NCBI GenBank assembly: GCA_021777685.1 | Contig: JAJYDH010000358.1 | Coordinates: 1-6,836, forward strand | Reading direction: 5' to 3' | Origin: Planctomycetota bacterium | GTDB taxonomy: Bacteria > Planctomycetota > Planctomycetia > Isosphaerales > Isosphaeraceae | DNA length: 6,836 nucleotides | Part shown: in pieces, positions 1-5,695 of the stretch | Position numbering within the stretch: position 1 is the first letter of the stretch | Layout of the letters: the number at the start of each line of letters is the position of its first letter | Program-made: the position numbers and the translations under genes | Notes under the pieces: model-generated | Told to the model about the DNA's origin: nothing | The model's database searches: none | What the model saw: only the letters and a program-made list of their open reading frames with translations

Positions 1-3000
1 ATGGCCGGCGAGGGCCGTGGGTGGGTCAACATCCCCTGGCTCTTCGAACTGGGCCATTACTCGCTCTATTCCGCCGTCTTCGACGCGATGGTCCCGCCGG
101 CCCCGGCGCCGCTCGAGGAGAAGGCGACGACCGAGGCGATCTCGGCGGCCCGGTCCATGGCCGCGGCCCGGGCCGAGGCGGCTCCCAAGGGGGACCAGTA
201 TGGCACCGGCGCCCTGATCGCGCTCGACGCCCTGGCCCGGGGGCTGATGGCCTTGCTCCTGATGGGCCTCCGGCGGAAGGGGCCGGGCCTCTGGTGGACC
301 GCGCTCTGCGTGACGATGGCGCTGGGCGTGACGCTCGGGCCGACGACGGTCGAGTCAGTGACCACCTCGGGGAACGAGGTGACCCGCAAGGTCGTCCCCT
401 GGGCCGGCATCCAGCTCGGCGGGATCGCGGCGCCGGCCCCGGTCGTCTCGCCCGAGACCTGGGGGCTCCTGTTCCTCGCGATCGAGCTGGTCCTGCTCCA
501 CTCCGCGATCAACCTGGGCAAGCCGGGACGGATCTACGCCCTGATCCCGCTGTTTCTGATCTGGGCGAACATGGACGAGTCGTTCGCCTTCGGCCTGATC
601 GCGCTCGCCGCCTCGACGATCGGCCTCCTGGCGGACTCGAAGCGCGACCCGTCGCGTCCCTCCCCGAGGGCCGGGCTGATCGTCCTGGGGCTGAGCTTCG
701 CGGCGACGTTCGTCAACCCGTCGCACGCCTTCGGCGTCCTGACGGGATTCGGGATGACCCTGAGGGCGTTCGGGATCGAGGTCGGCCCGCCGACCGCGCC
801 GGCGGCGTTCCTCTTCGGCAAGGGCTTCGCGCCGGCCGAACTCCAGGGCGTCGGGCAGTCGCTCCGCCTCTACTACGCGGCCCTGGTCGGGCTCGGCCTG
901 GCGTCGTTCGCCCTGAATCGCAAGGATTTCGTGCTGGGCCGGCTCCTGATGTTCCTCGCCGCCGCGGTCTTGTGGGCTCTGGCCTTCAACTACTTCACGG
1001 CGCCGTTCGCGCTGGTGCTCGCATCGACGCTGGCCCTGAACGGCCAGGAGTGGTATCACCGGACGTTCGGGACCGAGGGCCGGCTGGGCGCCGGCTGGAC
1101 CTTCTGGTCGACCGGGGGCCGGCTGGTCACGATCGCGCTGGTCTTCGCCGCGATCGCGCGGGGCGTGACCGGATGGGGCGGCCAGGTCGGCGACCTCCAG
1201 TTCGGCTTCGGCTATAACCCGGACGATTTCCCGTTCGAGGCCGCCGACTCCCTGAAGGACGCCCCGATCGAGGGGGCCATCCTCAACACCAGCCTCGCGC
1301 AGGGCGACGCCATCGCCTGGCGGGCCTCGCCGAAGCGGCGGGCGTTCATCGACAGCCGGACCCACCTCTATCCCCCGTCCGTCATCGAGGACTGGAAACA
1401 GCTCCGCCGCGACCTGCTCGCCGACGACGTCGGGAAGTGGCAGCCCATCCTCGACCGCTACAAGATCAGCGCCGTGATGCTCCAGCTCATCGGCGATCAG
1501 GACACGGCCCCAAGAACCTACGCCCGGCTGATGAGCAGCCCGAACTGGGTGCCGTTCTACGACGACGGCGCGGTCGCGATGTTCGGCCGGGCCGACGCCA
1601 ACGTCCCGCCGGCCGACCTGGCCTACTTCAAGGCCAACCGGCTCGAAGCCGACGAGCTGGTCTACAAGCGGCCGAAGCTCGTCCCCCGCTGGGAACGGCC
1701 GCCGATCGCGACCTGGGAGCCGCTCGACCGGATCTTCCAGAACCGCCTGCTCAACAGGGTCCAGCCCCACGTCGAGGCCGCCGCCCGCTGGCTCAGCCCG
1801 GCGAACGTCCCGACCGACAAGCCCTTCCTGGCCGACCCCGCGCACTGCCTGATGGCCATCCGCGAGGCCCGGATCGCCCTCTCGATCAAGCCCGATGACA
1901 CCACGGCCTTCCAGATCCTCATCGAGGCGTATCAGCGGCTCCTCGCCCAGGAATCGGCCCTGATCGCCGGCATCCCGCTGACGGCCGAGAACGTCCCCAA
2001 GATCCTCCAGGCCCCCACCCAGTCGCGCTACCTCTCCGACCGGACCCGCCAGCTCCTGGCGGCCCTGAACTTCCGGATCGAGACCCTGCCCCCGTCACGG
2101 ACCCGGGAGGATAAGGCGGCCAAGGCCAACCTGATCTATGCCCTCGCGCGGATCTATCTCCAGAATGGCGCCTACGACCTGGCCCGCGAGCGGCTCAGCA
2201 CCCTGGCCGACCCCGCCCTCGGCCTCACCGGCGAGATGAGCGACGACTTCCTCAAGGGCCTGACCAAAGAAATGGGCGACCTCGACCAGCGGGTCCAGTC
2301 GATCCAAACCCAGATGAACGACATGGTCATCAACCGCCGGGCGACCCCGATGGATAAGGCGAACTTCGCCAGGGCCTCGGGCGCCCCCGGCCTGGCGATC
2401 CGCGAGATGGAAGAGGCCAACGAGACCGGCGGCAATCCGGCCCTCGTCCGCCCCCTGCTGGTCGACCTCTATTGCGACACCGGCCTGCCCGACAAGGCGT
2501 TCGACGTGATCGGCGCCCTCAACCCCGACGACCCCTCGCTCAGCACGGGGGTCGGCACCGCCTCGTATCGCCAGGGGAAGGTCTTCTTCCTGCTGGGCAA
2601 CTACGCCGACGCCGTCGCGCTCTGGCAGAATAACTCGATCAACCAGGTCCGGAGGCAGCGGAGCATGCAGGCCACCATGGCCGGCCAGTTGCTCCTCGCC
2701 GGAGATCCGACGTCCGCCGTCCGCCAGCTTCTCGATGTCCCGGAGCAGATCGAAGTGCAGGCCGGGTGGGAGTTCGAGCTGGGCATGGTCGCGCTCGAAG
2801 GGGGCCTGCCCCCCGACGTCGCCGCCGACCACTTCCAGGCCGCCCTCAAGCTCGAACCGAACCTCGTCGTCCGCCCGGTGATCGCGTACTACCTGGGGAA
2901 ACTGGGCAAGGAAGTCCCGCCCCCCAGGGCCGCCACTCCCCGGACCGTGGAGCCCGCCCCGGCCCCGGCCGTCTCGCCTTCCGGGCCCGTCGAGCCTTCC

Positions 3001-3045
3001 GAACTGCCGGCCAACCCGTTCGAGCCCAACACGGCGAAGCCCTGA
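1..3045 (+). CDS. Multi-pass membrane protein with C-terminal TPR repeats, 5'-partial
   Basis: The visible 1014 residues divide into three parts. About ten hydrophobic segments lie near residues 68-90, 96-115, 152-172, 177-191, 194-211, 223-240, 286-305, 311-328, 331-346 and 373-390. A soluble region at about 391-530 contains 'RRAFIDSRTHLYPPS'. A helical region follows, with TPR-like units near 619-648, 709-735, 814-840, 855-877, 890-914 and 921-955, and a Pro-rich tail from about 971. The ATG at position 1 is probably not the start: 'GRGWVNIPWLFEL' at residues 5-17 resembles an internal motif (GRPWVN..WLFEL) that, in planctomycete membrane proteins of this shape, follows a first membrane helix and a 'DPFS'-like stretch. 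The segments 'LIPLFLIWANMDESF' and 'FAATFVNPSH' fit the same family. Overall architecture recalls GT-C/PMT-like membrane proteins, but no catalytic residues can be assigned, so function is unknown. The TPR part suggests protein-protein contacts. The stop is TGA at 3043-3045. Confidence 0.85.
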   Translation: MAGEGRGWVNIPWLFELGHYSLYSAVFDAMVPPAPAPLEEKATTEAISAARSMAAARAEAAPKGDQYGTGALIALDALARGLMALLLMGLRRKGPGLWWTALCVTMALGVTLGPTTVESVTTSGNEVTRKVVPWAGIQLGGIAAPAPVVSPETWGLLFLAIELVLLHSAINLGKPGRIYALIPLFLIWANMDESFAFGLIALAASTIGLLADSKRDPSRPSPRAGLIVLGLSFAATFVNPSHAFGVLTGFGMTLRAFGIEVGPPTAPAAFLFGKGFAPAELQGVGQSLRLYYAALVGLGLASFALNRKDFVLGRLLMFLAAAVLWALAFNYFTAPFALVLASTLALNGQEWYHRTFGTEGRLGAGWTFWSTGGRLVTIALVFAAIARGVTGWGGQVGDLQFGFGYNPDDFPFEAADSLKDAPIEGAILNTSLAQGDAIAWRASPKRRAFIDSRTHLYPPSVIEDWKQLRRDLLADDVGKWQPILDRYKISAVMLQLIGDQDTAPRTYARLMSSPNWVPFYDDGAVAMFGRADANVPPADLAYFKANRLEADELVYKRPKLVPRWERPPIATWEPLDRIFQNRLLNRVQPHVEAAARWLSPANVPTDKPFLADPAHCLMAIREARIALSIKPDDTTAFQILIEAYQRLLAQESALIAGIPLTAENVPKILQAPTQSRYLSDRTRQLLAALNFRIETLPPSRTREDKAAKANLIYALARIYLQNGAYDLARERLSTLADPALGLTGEMSDDFLKGLTKEMGDLDQRVQSIQTQMNDMVINRRATPMDKANFARASGAPGLAIREMEEANETGGNPALVRPLLVDLYCDTGLPDKAFDVIGALNPDDPSLSTGVGTASYRQGKVFFLLGNYADAVALWQNNSINQVRRQRSMQATMAGQLLLAGDPTSAVRQLLDVPEQIEVQAGWEFELGMVALEGGLPPDVAADHFQAALKLEPNLVVRPVIAYYLGKLGKEVPPPRAATPRTVEPAPAPAVSPSGPVEPSELPANPFEPNTAKP

Positions 3046-3070
3046 CCGATCGGGCAAGGCGACCTCGACC

Positions 3071-3108
3071 CGCCCCGTCGTCGGCCTCGCAAGGCTGTCC
3101 GACGGGCG
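3071..3108 (+). terminator. Imperfect hairpin after the membrane/TPR gene
   Basis: The outer arms are CGCCC (3071-3075) with GGGCG (3104-3108) and GTCG (3077-3080) with CGAC (3100-3103), separated by one bulged C. An inner hairpin GCCT-CGCA-AGGC occupies 3084-3095. It starts 26 bases after the stop of the upstream gene and ends 24 bases before the next start. There is no T-tract, so it is not a canonical intrinsic terminator. It could be a 3'-end stabilising or pausing structure, or chance folding in G/C-rich DNA. Confidence 0.35.
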
Positions 3109-3131
3109 TGCCGCCGTCCATAATGAGGTCC

Positions 3132-3368
3132 ATGCGACGATCCGCCTTGCAGTTCAGCCTGGCCGCGATGCTCGGTGTGGTGGCGGGCGTCGCGCTGAAT
3201 ATCTGGCTGTTCCGCCTCGGATTCATCTGGGGCCTGGTCGGCCTCAACATCACCAAGCACGTCGCGGTCGCGGCGCTCTGCCAGGCGCTCGGGGTCAACC
3301 GGCGGGCCGCCGATCGCCCCGCGAGTTCGGCCTTGCCGGGGCCTCACCTGGTCAACGAAGCTCCCTGA
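3132..3368 (+). CDS. Small hydrophobic membrane protein, 'LQFSL' N-terminus
   Basis: The product is 78 residues from ATG 3132, or 81 from the in-frame ATG at 3123. From 3132 it begins MRRSALQFSLAAMLGVVAG, a basic start followed by a hydrophobic stretch. It then has an 'NIWLFRLGFIWGLVGLNI' segment and a mostly hydrophobic run ending near 'ALCQALGVNRR', so two or possibly three membrane segments are likely, with a polar C-terminal tail. Planctomycete genomes encode many short proteins that open with a related 'QFSLRTLL' stretch; that resemblance is from memory. The start at 3132 is preferred because the basic residues then lead straight into the hydrophobic stretch. GAGG at 3125-3128 is only three bases away, too close for a good ribosome-binding site. 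CATAAT at 3119-3124 resembles a -10 box and would place the RNA start almost at ATG 3132, giving a leaderless mRNA. The last 17 bases overlap the 3' end of the converging DUF1080 gene. Function is unknown. Confidence 0.6.
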   Translation: MRRSALQFSLAAMLGVVAGVALNIWLFRLGFIWGLVGLNITKHVAVAALCQALGVNRRAADRPASSALPGPHLVNEAP

Positions 3369-3990
3369 TCGCCAGGTTGCGGAACTCGACCGGCTCGGAG
3401 TGCGACTGGAGCCCGAGGAAGCCGGCCTTCCGGCGGATTCCCGGGTGCCTGGCGAGCGCCTCGGGATGTCCCGAGACGTCTCCATCGACGACCTTCGCCC
3501 CGTTCAGCTCGACCGTGACCTTCGAGCCCTCCGCGCGGACGACCAGGGCGTTCCACTCGCCGGGCGGCCTGGCCTGGCCGCGCCTCGAAGCCAGGACGCC
3601 GTAGACCGACCCGCAGTACTGCGCCGGCTGCAGATTCTTGTAAGCCGGCGCGCCGTCGTCGAGGATCTGGACCTCCATCCCGTCAAACGAGGGGTCGCCC
3701 TTGTGCGGGGCGCGGATCAGGACGCCCGAGTTGCCTCCCGGGCCGGTCCGATACTCCAGCCTGAGCACGAAATCGCCATAGGCCCGATTCGTGCTGAGCC
3801 AGCCCTTGCCGTCCCCCTTCGTGACGAGCAGGCCCCGCCCGGCCCGCCAGTTCCCCGGCTTGCCGCCGATCGAGGTCCAGCCCGCCAGCGACTCGCCGTC
3901 GAACAGCGAGACGAACCCAACATCATCCGAAACCCCGGCGGATGCCAGGGTTAGGGTCAGGACGGCGAGGCCGATGGCTTTGTTTTTCAT
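3352..3990 (-). CDS. Secreted DUF1080 / 3-keto-disaccharide hydrolase domain protein
   Basis: The product has 212 residues. It opens with a short signal peptide: basic MKNK, hydrophobic AIGLAVLTLTLASA, and likely cleavage after ASA near residue 18. The rest is one DUF1080 (PF06439) domain with a concanavalin-like fold. Recognisable family blocks in order are 'FVSLFDGESLAGW' (26-38), 'GWLSTNRAYGDFVLRLEYR' (63-81), 'GNSGVLIRAP' (86-95), 'GMEVQILDD' (104-112), 'QYCGSVYGV' (124-132), 'PPGEWN' (142-147), 'VTVELNGAKVVDGD' (158-171) and 'GFLGLQSHSEPVEFRNLAIREL' split across 190-211. Length is normal for a single-domain member. Some members of the family hydrolyse 3-keto-glycosides; whether this one does is inference. 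Planctomycetes usually carry many paralogues. The ATG at 3990 is chosen because it gives the signal peptide. No Shine-Dalgarno is visible (a CCTCC lies upstream instead), but the first codons are A-rich (ATGAAAAACAAA), which may aid initiation. The gene sits 51 bases downstream of the glycosyltransferase gene on the same strand. Confidence 0.92.
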   Translation of the reverse strand: MKNKAIGLAVLTLTLASAGVSDDVGFVSLFDGESLAGWTSIGGKPGNWRAGRGLLVTKGDGKGWLSTNRAYGDFVLRLEYRTGPGGNSGVLIRAPHKGDPSFDGMEVQILDDGAPAYKNLQPAQYCGSVYGVLASRRGQARPPGEWNALVVRAEGSKVTVELNGAKVVDGDVSGHPEALARHPGIRRKAGFLGLQSHSEPVEFRNLAIRELR

Positions 3991-4041
3991 GCTGATCGCG
4001 GGAGGTCCATGAAGCGGATTCGGTTCGATTTCCGTTCGGCT

Positions 4042-5262
4042 TCAGACGGGCAGGTGGGGTGACGGGATGCCGCCGGGCCTCGACTGCGTGGCGACCTCGG
4101 CGAGATACGCCAGGATGCGCCGGCGGAAGATGGGAAGGGCGAGGGCCTCGGCCCGGGACCGGGCGAGGGCCGGGTCGTGCGGCCGGCCGTGGGCCTCCCA
4201 CGCCTCGATGGCTTCGAGGAGGGCGTGCTGGGTGGGTTCGGGATAGGTCCGGCCGATCCGGTCGTCGACGGTCTCGGCGGCCCCTCCTCGACCCAGGGCG
4301 ATCACAGGGGCCTGGCAGGCGAGGGCCTCGATCGGGACGATCCCGAAGTCTTCCTCGCCGGGGAAGAGCAGGGCCCGGCAGCGCCGGTAGTGGTCGCGGA
4401 TCACCTCGTCGGATTGCCAGCCGAGGAAGCTGACCGATGGGCCGGCCAGGCGTTCCAGGCGGACCCGCTCGGGGCCCGAGCCGATCACGACCAGACGGCG
4501 GCCCGAGGCCGAGCAGGCGGTCACGGCCTGGTCCAGGTTCTTGTACGGGACCAGCGCCGAGACGCAGAGGTAGAAGTCCTCGCGGGGCAGGGGGGCGGGG
4601 CGGTAGAGGTCGGTGTCGACCGGCGGCTGGATCACCCGGCTCTCCCGGCCATAGCAGCGGTCGATCCGGGTCCGGATGGTCTCCGAGATCGCCACGAAGT
4701 GCGTGACGCGGTCCGAGGCGGCCCGGTCGACCCGCCGGAGGTGGTCGAGCAGCGTCCCGGCCAGCGCCTTGCGGATCGGCCGGTCGGCCCAGGAGTCGAG
4801 ATAGGCGTCCCGGCCGTCCCAGGCGTAGCGCATCGGGGTGAAGCAGTAGCAGACGTGCGGCACGCCCCGGGGCGGCCGGACCATCTTGGCCACGCAATGG
4901 CTCAGGCTGACCACCAGGTCGACCTCGCCCACGTCCCACGACCGCGCGGCCATCGGCATGACGGGCAGGAGCTTGCGGTAGTGCCGGAAGACCCCCGGCA
5001 CGCGCTGGAGCGGCGAGGGGCTGATCCTCATCGACTCGATCGTCGGGCTGAGCTTCCCCCGGTCGTGGATGAGCGTGTGGAGGGTGGCGTCGGGGAAGGC
5101 CTCGCAGAGGACTTCCAGGCACTTCTCGCCCCCGCGCATGCCGGTCAGCCAGTCGTGGACCAGCGCGACCCGGAGCCCCGCCAGGCCGCCCGACGAAACG
5201 CGGCGGATCGGCGCGACTTCCCCTCGGATGCTGGCTTCCATGCCGGCCCCCTTGGCTTCCAT
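4042..5262 (-). CDS. WbaZ-like family 4 glycosyltransferase
   Basis: The product has 406 residues and a GT-B fold, predicted to be a cytoplasmic or membrane-associated retaining glycosyltransferase that moves a nucleotide-activated sugar (mannose in characterised WbaZ-type enzymes) onto a lipid-linked or surface-glycan acceptor. The N-terminal Rossmann half starts at 'RVALVHDWLTGMRGGEK' (31-47) and includes 'VVSLSHCVAKMV' (117-128) and 'CYCFTPMRYAWD' (138-149). The linker has 'FVAISETIRTRI' (189-200) and 'YGRESRVIQPPVDTDLY' (204-220). The C-terminal donor-binding half has 'SALVPYKNLDQAV' (235-247), 'LVVIGSGPE' (257-265) and the GT4 E-x7-E motif at E304 and E312 in 'EEDFGIVPIEALA', followed by 'GRGGAAETV' (324-332). 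Length is normal. The start could be Met1 (5262) or Met8 (5241): a 13-base repeat duplicates the start context, and AAGGGG five bases ahead of Met8 resembles a ribosome-binding site. The acceptor and donor sugars cannot be read from sequence. Confidence 0.93.
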   Translation of the reverse strand: MEAKGAGMEASIRGEVAPIRRVSSGGLAGLRVALVHDWLTGMRGGEKCLEVLCEAFPDATLHTLIHDRGKLSPTIESMRISPSPLQRVPGVFRHYRKLLPVMPMAARSWDVGEVDLVVSLSHCVAKMVRPPRGVPHVCYCFTPMRYAWDGRDAYLDSWADRPIRKALAGTLLDHLRRVDRAASDRVTHFVAISETIRTRIDRCYGRESRVIQPPVDTDLYRPAPLPREDFYLCVSALVPYKNLDQAVTACSASGRRLVVIGSGPERVRLERLAGPSVSFLGWQSDEVIRDHYRRCRALLFPGEEDFGIVPIEALACQAPVIALGRGGAAETVDDRIGRTYPEPTQHALLEAIEAWEAHGRPHDPALARSRAEALALPIFRRRILAYLAEVATQSRPGGIPSPHLPV

Positions 5263-5265
5263 GCC
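5232..5265 (-). repeat. 13-base direct repeat duplicating the glycosyltransferase start codon
   Basis: On the minus strand GGCATGGAAGCCA occurs twice, 21 bases (seven codons) apart, at 5265-5253 and 5244-5232. Each copy contains an in-frame ATG followed by GAA GCC, so the protein reads MEAKGAGMEAS. It looks like a small in-frame duplication of the translation start. The downstream copy has AAGGGG at a usable distance. Confidence 0.8.
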
Positions 5266-5309
5266 TCGTTCGGCCCGGGTCCGACGGCCCCCGGGATATC
5301 TCGGCCGGG

Positions 5310-5338
5310 AAATTACCCGACTTGCCCCCGGAAGACAA
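5310..5338 (-). promoter_or_regulatory. Possible sigma70-like promoter for the glycosyltransferase gene
   Basis: On the minus strand TTGTCT (5338-5333) and TAATTT (5315-5310) are separated by exactly 17 bases. The -35 matches the consensus at four of six positions and the -10 at three of six. TAATTT is one of the few A/T-rich patches in this G/C-rich gap. It would start RNA about 40 bases ahead of the first ATG of the glycosyltransferase. Planctomycete promoters are poorly characterised, so this is a weak call. Confidence 0.3.
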
Positions 5339-5434
5339 GGCGGGCCGGGGCGAGGCCAGGGTCATTCCAAGGTTCTCGGCCTGGCGACGCCCCGCACGCT
5401 AACCTTCCCCGGGATGTGGGGGAGGGGGCCGGAC

Positions 5435-5517
5435 GCAAGCGGTCCTCTCCGGCCCAGGGCCGAGTCTGACCCCCATCTCCCCTCGCGGGAGAGTGCCGGG
5501 GAGAGGGGGCAAGCGGT
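5435..5517. repeat. Nine-base direct repeat GCAAGCGGT, two copies 74 bases apart
   Basis: GCAAGCGGT occurs at 5435-5443 and 5509-5517, each preceded by a G-rich run (GGGGGAGGGGG near 5417-5428; GGGGAGAGGGGG at 5498-5509). The shared order of G-run followed by GCAAGCGGT suggests two degenerate copies of one repeat module, with the pseudo-palindrome CGGCCC-A-GGGCCG at 5450-5462 between them. Chance similarity is possible in such biased sequence. Confidence 0.4.
5470..5509. repeat. REP-like G/C-rich hairpin with two alternative folds
   Basis: The left arm CCCCC-A-TCTCCCC (5470-5482) pairs with GGGGAGAGGGGG (5498-5509) over 12 base pairs with one bulged A (5475) and a 15-base loop. A shorter competing hairpin, TCTCCC (5476-5481) with GGGAGA (5487-5492) around CTCGC, uses the same left arm, so the two are mutually exclusive. 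The pattern 'TCTCCCCTCGCGGGAGAG' followed by 'GGGGAGAGGGGG' looks like the dispersed 'CTCTCCC...GGGAGAGGG' intergenic repeats of many G/C-rich bacterial genomes. Dispersal cannot be shown from one window. It lies downstream of the RND gene and could end or stabilise that transcript. Confidence 0.5.
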
Positions 5518-5535
5518 GAGGAATCGACCCCTGGA

Positions 5536-5694
5536 ATGTCCCTGACCCGGGCCCGGGTCTCCGCCGAGACCGGCTTCCAAACATCCACGGCCCCGGCCAT
5601 CCTCTCGGGCGATAGAGGGCCGGGCCGGGACCATCTCGCCGCCCTGGCCCGTCTCTTCCAGGTCAGCCCGGCCGTCTTCATCGCGTTCCGACCG
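5536..5694 (+). pseudogene. Probable 3' remnant of an XRE/HigA-type antitoxin gene
   Basis: Reading from ATG 5536, the first 53 residues resemble the second half of an XRE helix-turn-helix domain of HigA-like antitoxins: 'LTRARVSAETG' (3-13), 'STAPAILSGDR' (17-27), 'RDHLAALARLFQVSPAVFI' (31-49). Intact relatives typically read like 'LTQAEVARETGV..STISEVLSGKR...RDHI.KLARYFHVSPAVF' and carry some 70-90 residues before this point. Here that part is absent: upstream in frame the sequence is the G/C-rich repeat, open only back to 5470 with a TGA at 5467. A proline at residue 20 sits inside the expected recognition helix, a sign of decay. The expected stop after '..FIAFRP' is missing, and the frame runs on to a TGA at 5782-5784, antisense to the RND gene. 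No toxin gene is visible next to it. An antisense artefact is possible, but the helix-turn-helix pattern is long and in order. Confidence 0.5.
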
Positions 5695-5695
5695 A

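Larger units (their letters stand above)
5263..5695. other. 433-base region without an intact gene
   Basis: This gap separates the end of the RND gene from the start of the glycosyltransferase gene, both on the minus strand. From the glycosyltransferase side it holds a possible promoter (5310-5338), a G/C-rich stretch with no clear signal (about 5345-5400), a repeat-like zone (about 5405-5530) and the antitoxin-like remnant (5536-5694). Minus-strand open frames across it translate to low-complexity Pro/Arg/Gly-rich sequence with motifs such as 'LPPLPGTLPRGE', the kind of product repeats give, and are not counted as genes. The size and content argue that the RND gene and the glycosyltransferase gene are not one operon. 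Confidence 0.6.

Noticed and set aside
355..1845. Long minus-strand open frame (496 codons) opposite the membrane/TPR gene
   Set aside because: The translation is Arg/Glu/Gly/Asp-rich without recognisable motifs, and the plus-strand frame has clear membrane helices and TPRs. It is a typical antisense shadow in G/C-rich DNA.
2095..3057. Minus-strand open frame (320 codons) opposite the TPR region
   Set aside because: Low-complexity composition and no family pattern; the opposite strand carries the TPR repeats.
3923..5365. Minus-strand open frame (480 codons) in another frame over the glycosyltransferase
   Set aside because: Pro/Arg/Gly-rich shadow in the same region as the real gene.
5450..5462. 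CGGCCC-A-GGGCCG pseudo-palindrome considered as an operator
   Set aside because: Its one-base centre and pure G/C content are expected by chance here; no second copy or promoter is near it.
4177..5469. Plus-strand open frame (430 codons) opposite the glycosyltransferase
   Set aside because: The complementary minus-strand frame shows every WbaZ-like GT4 motif; this one is a compositional mirror with no motif.
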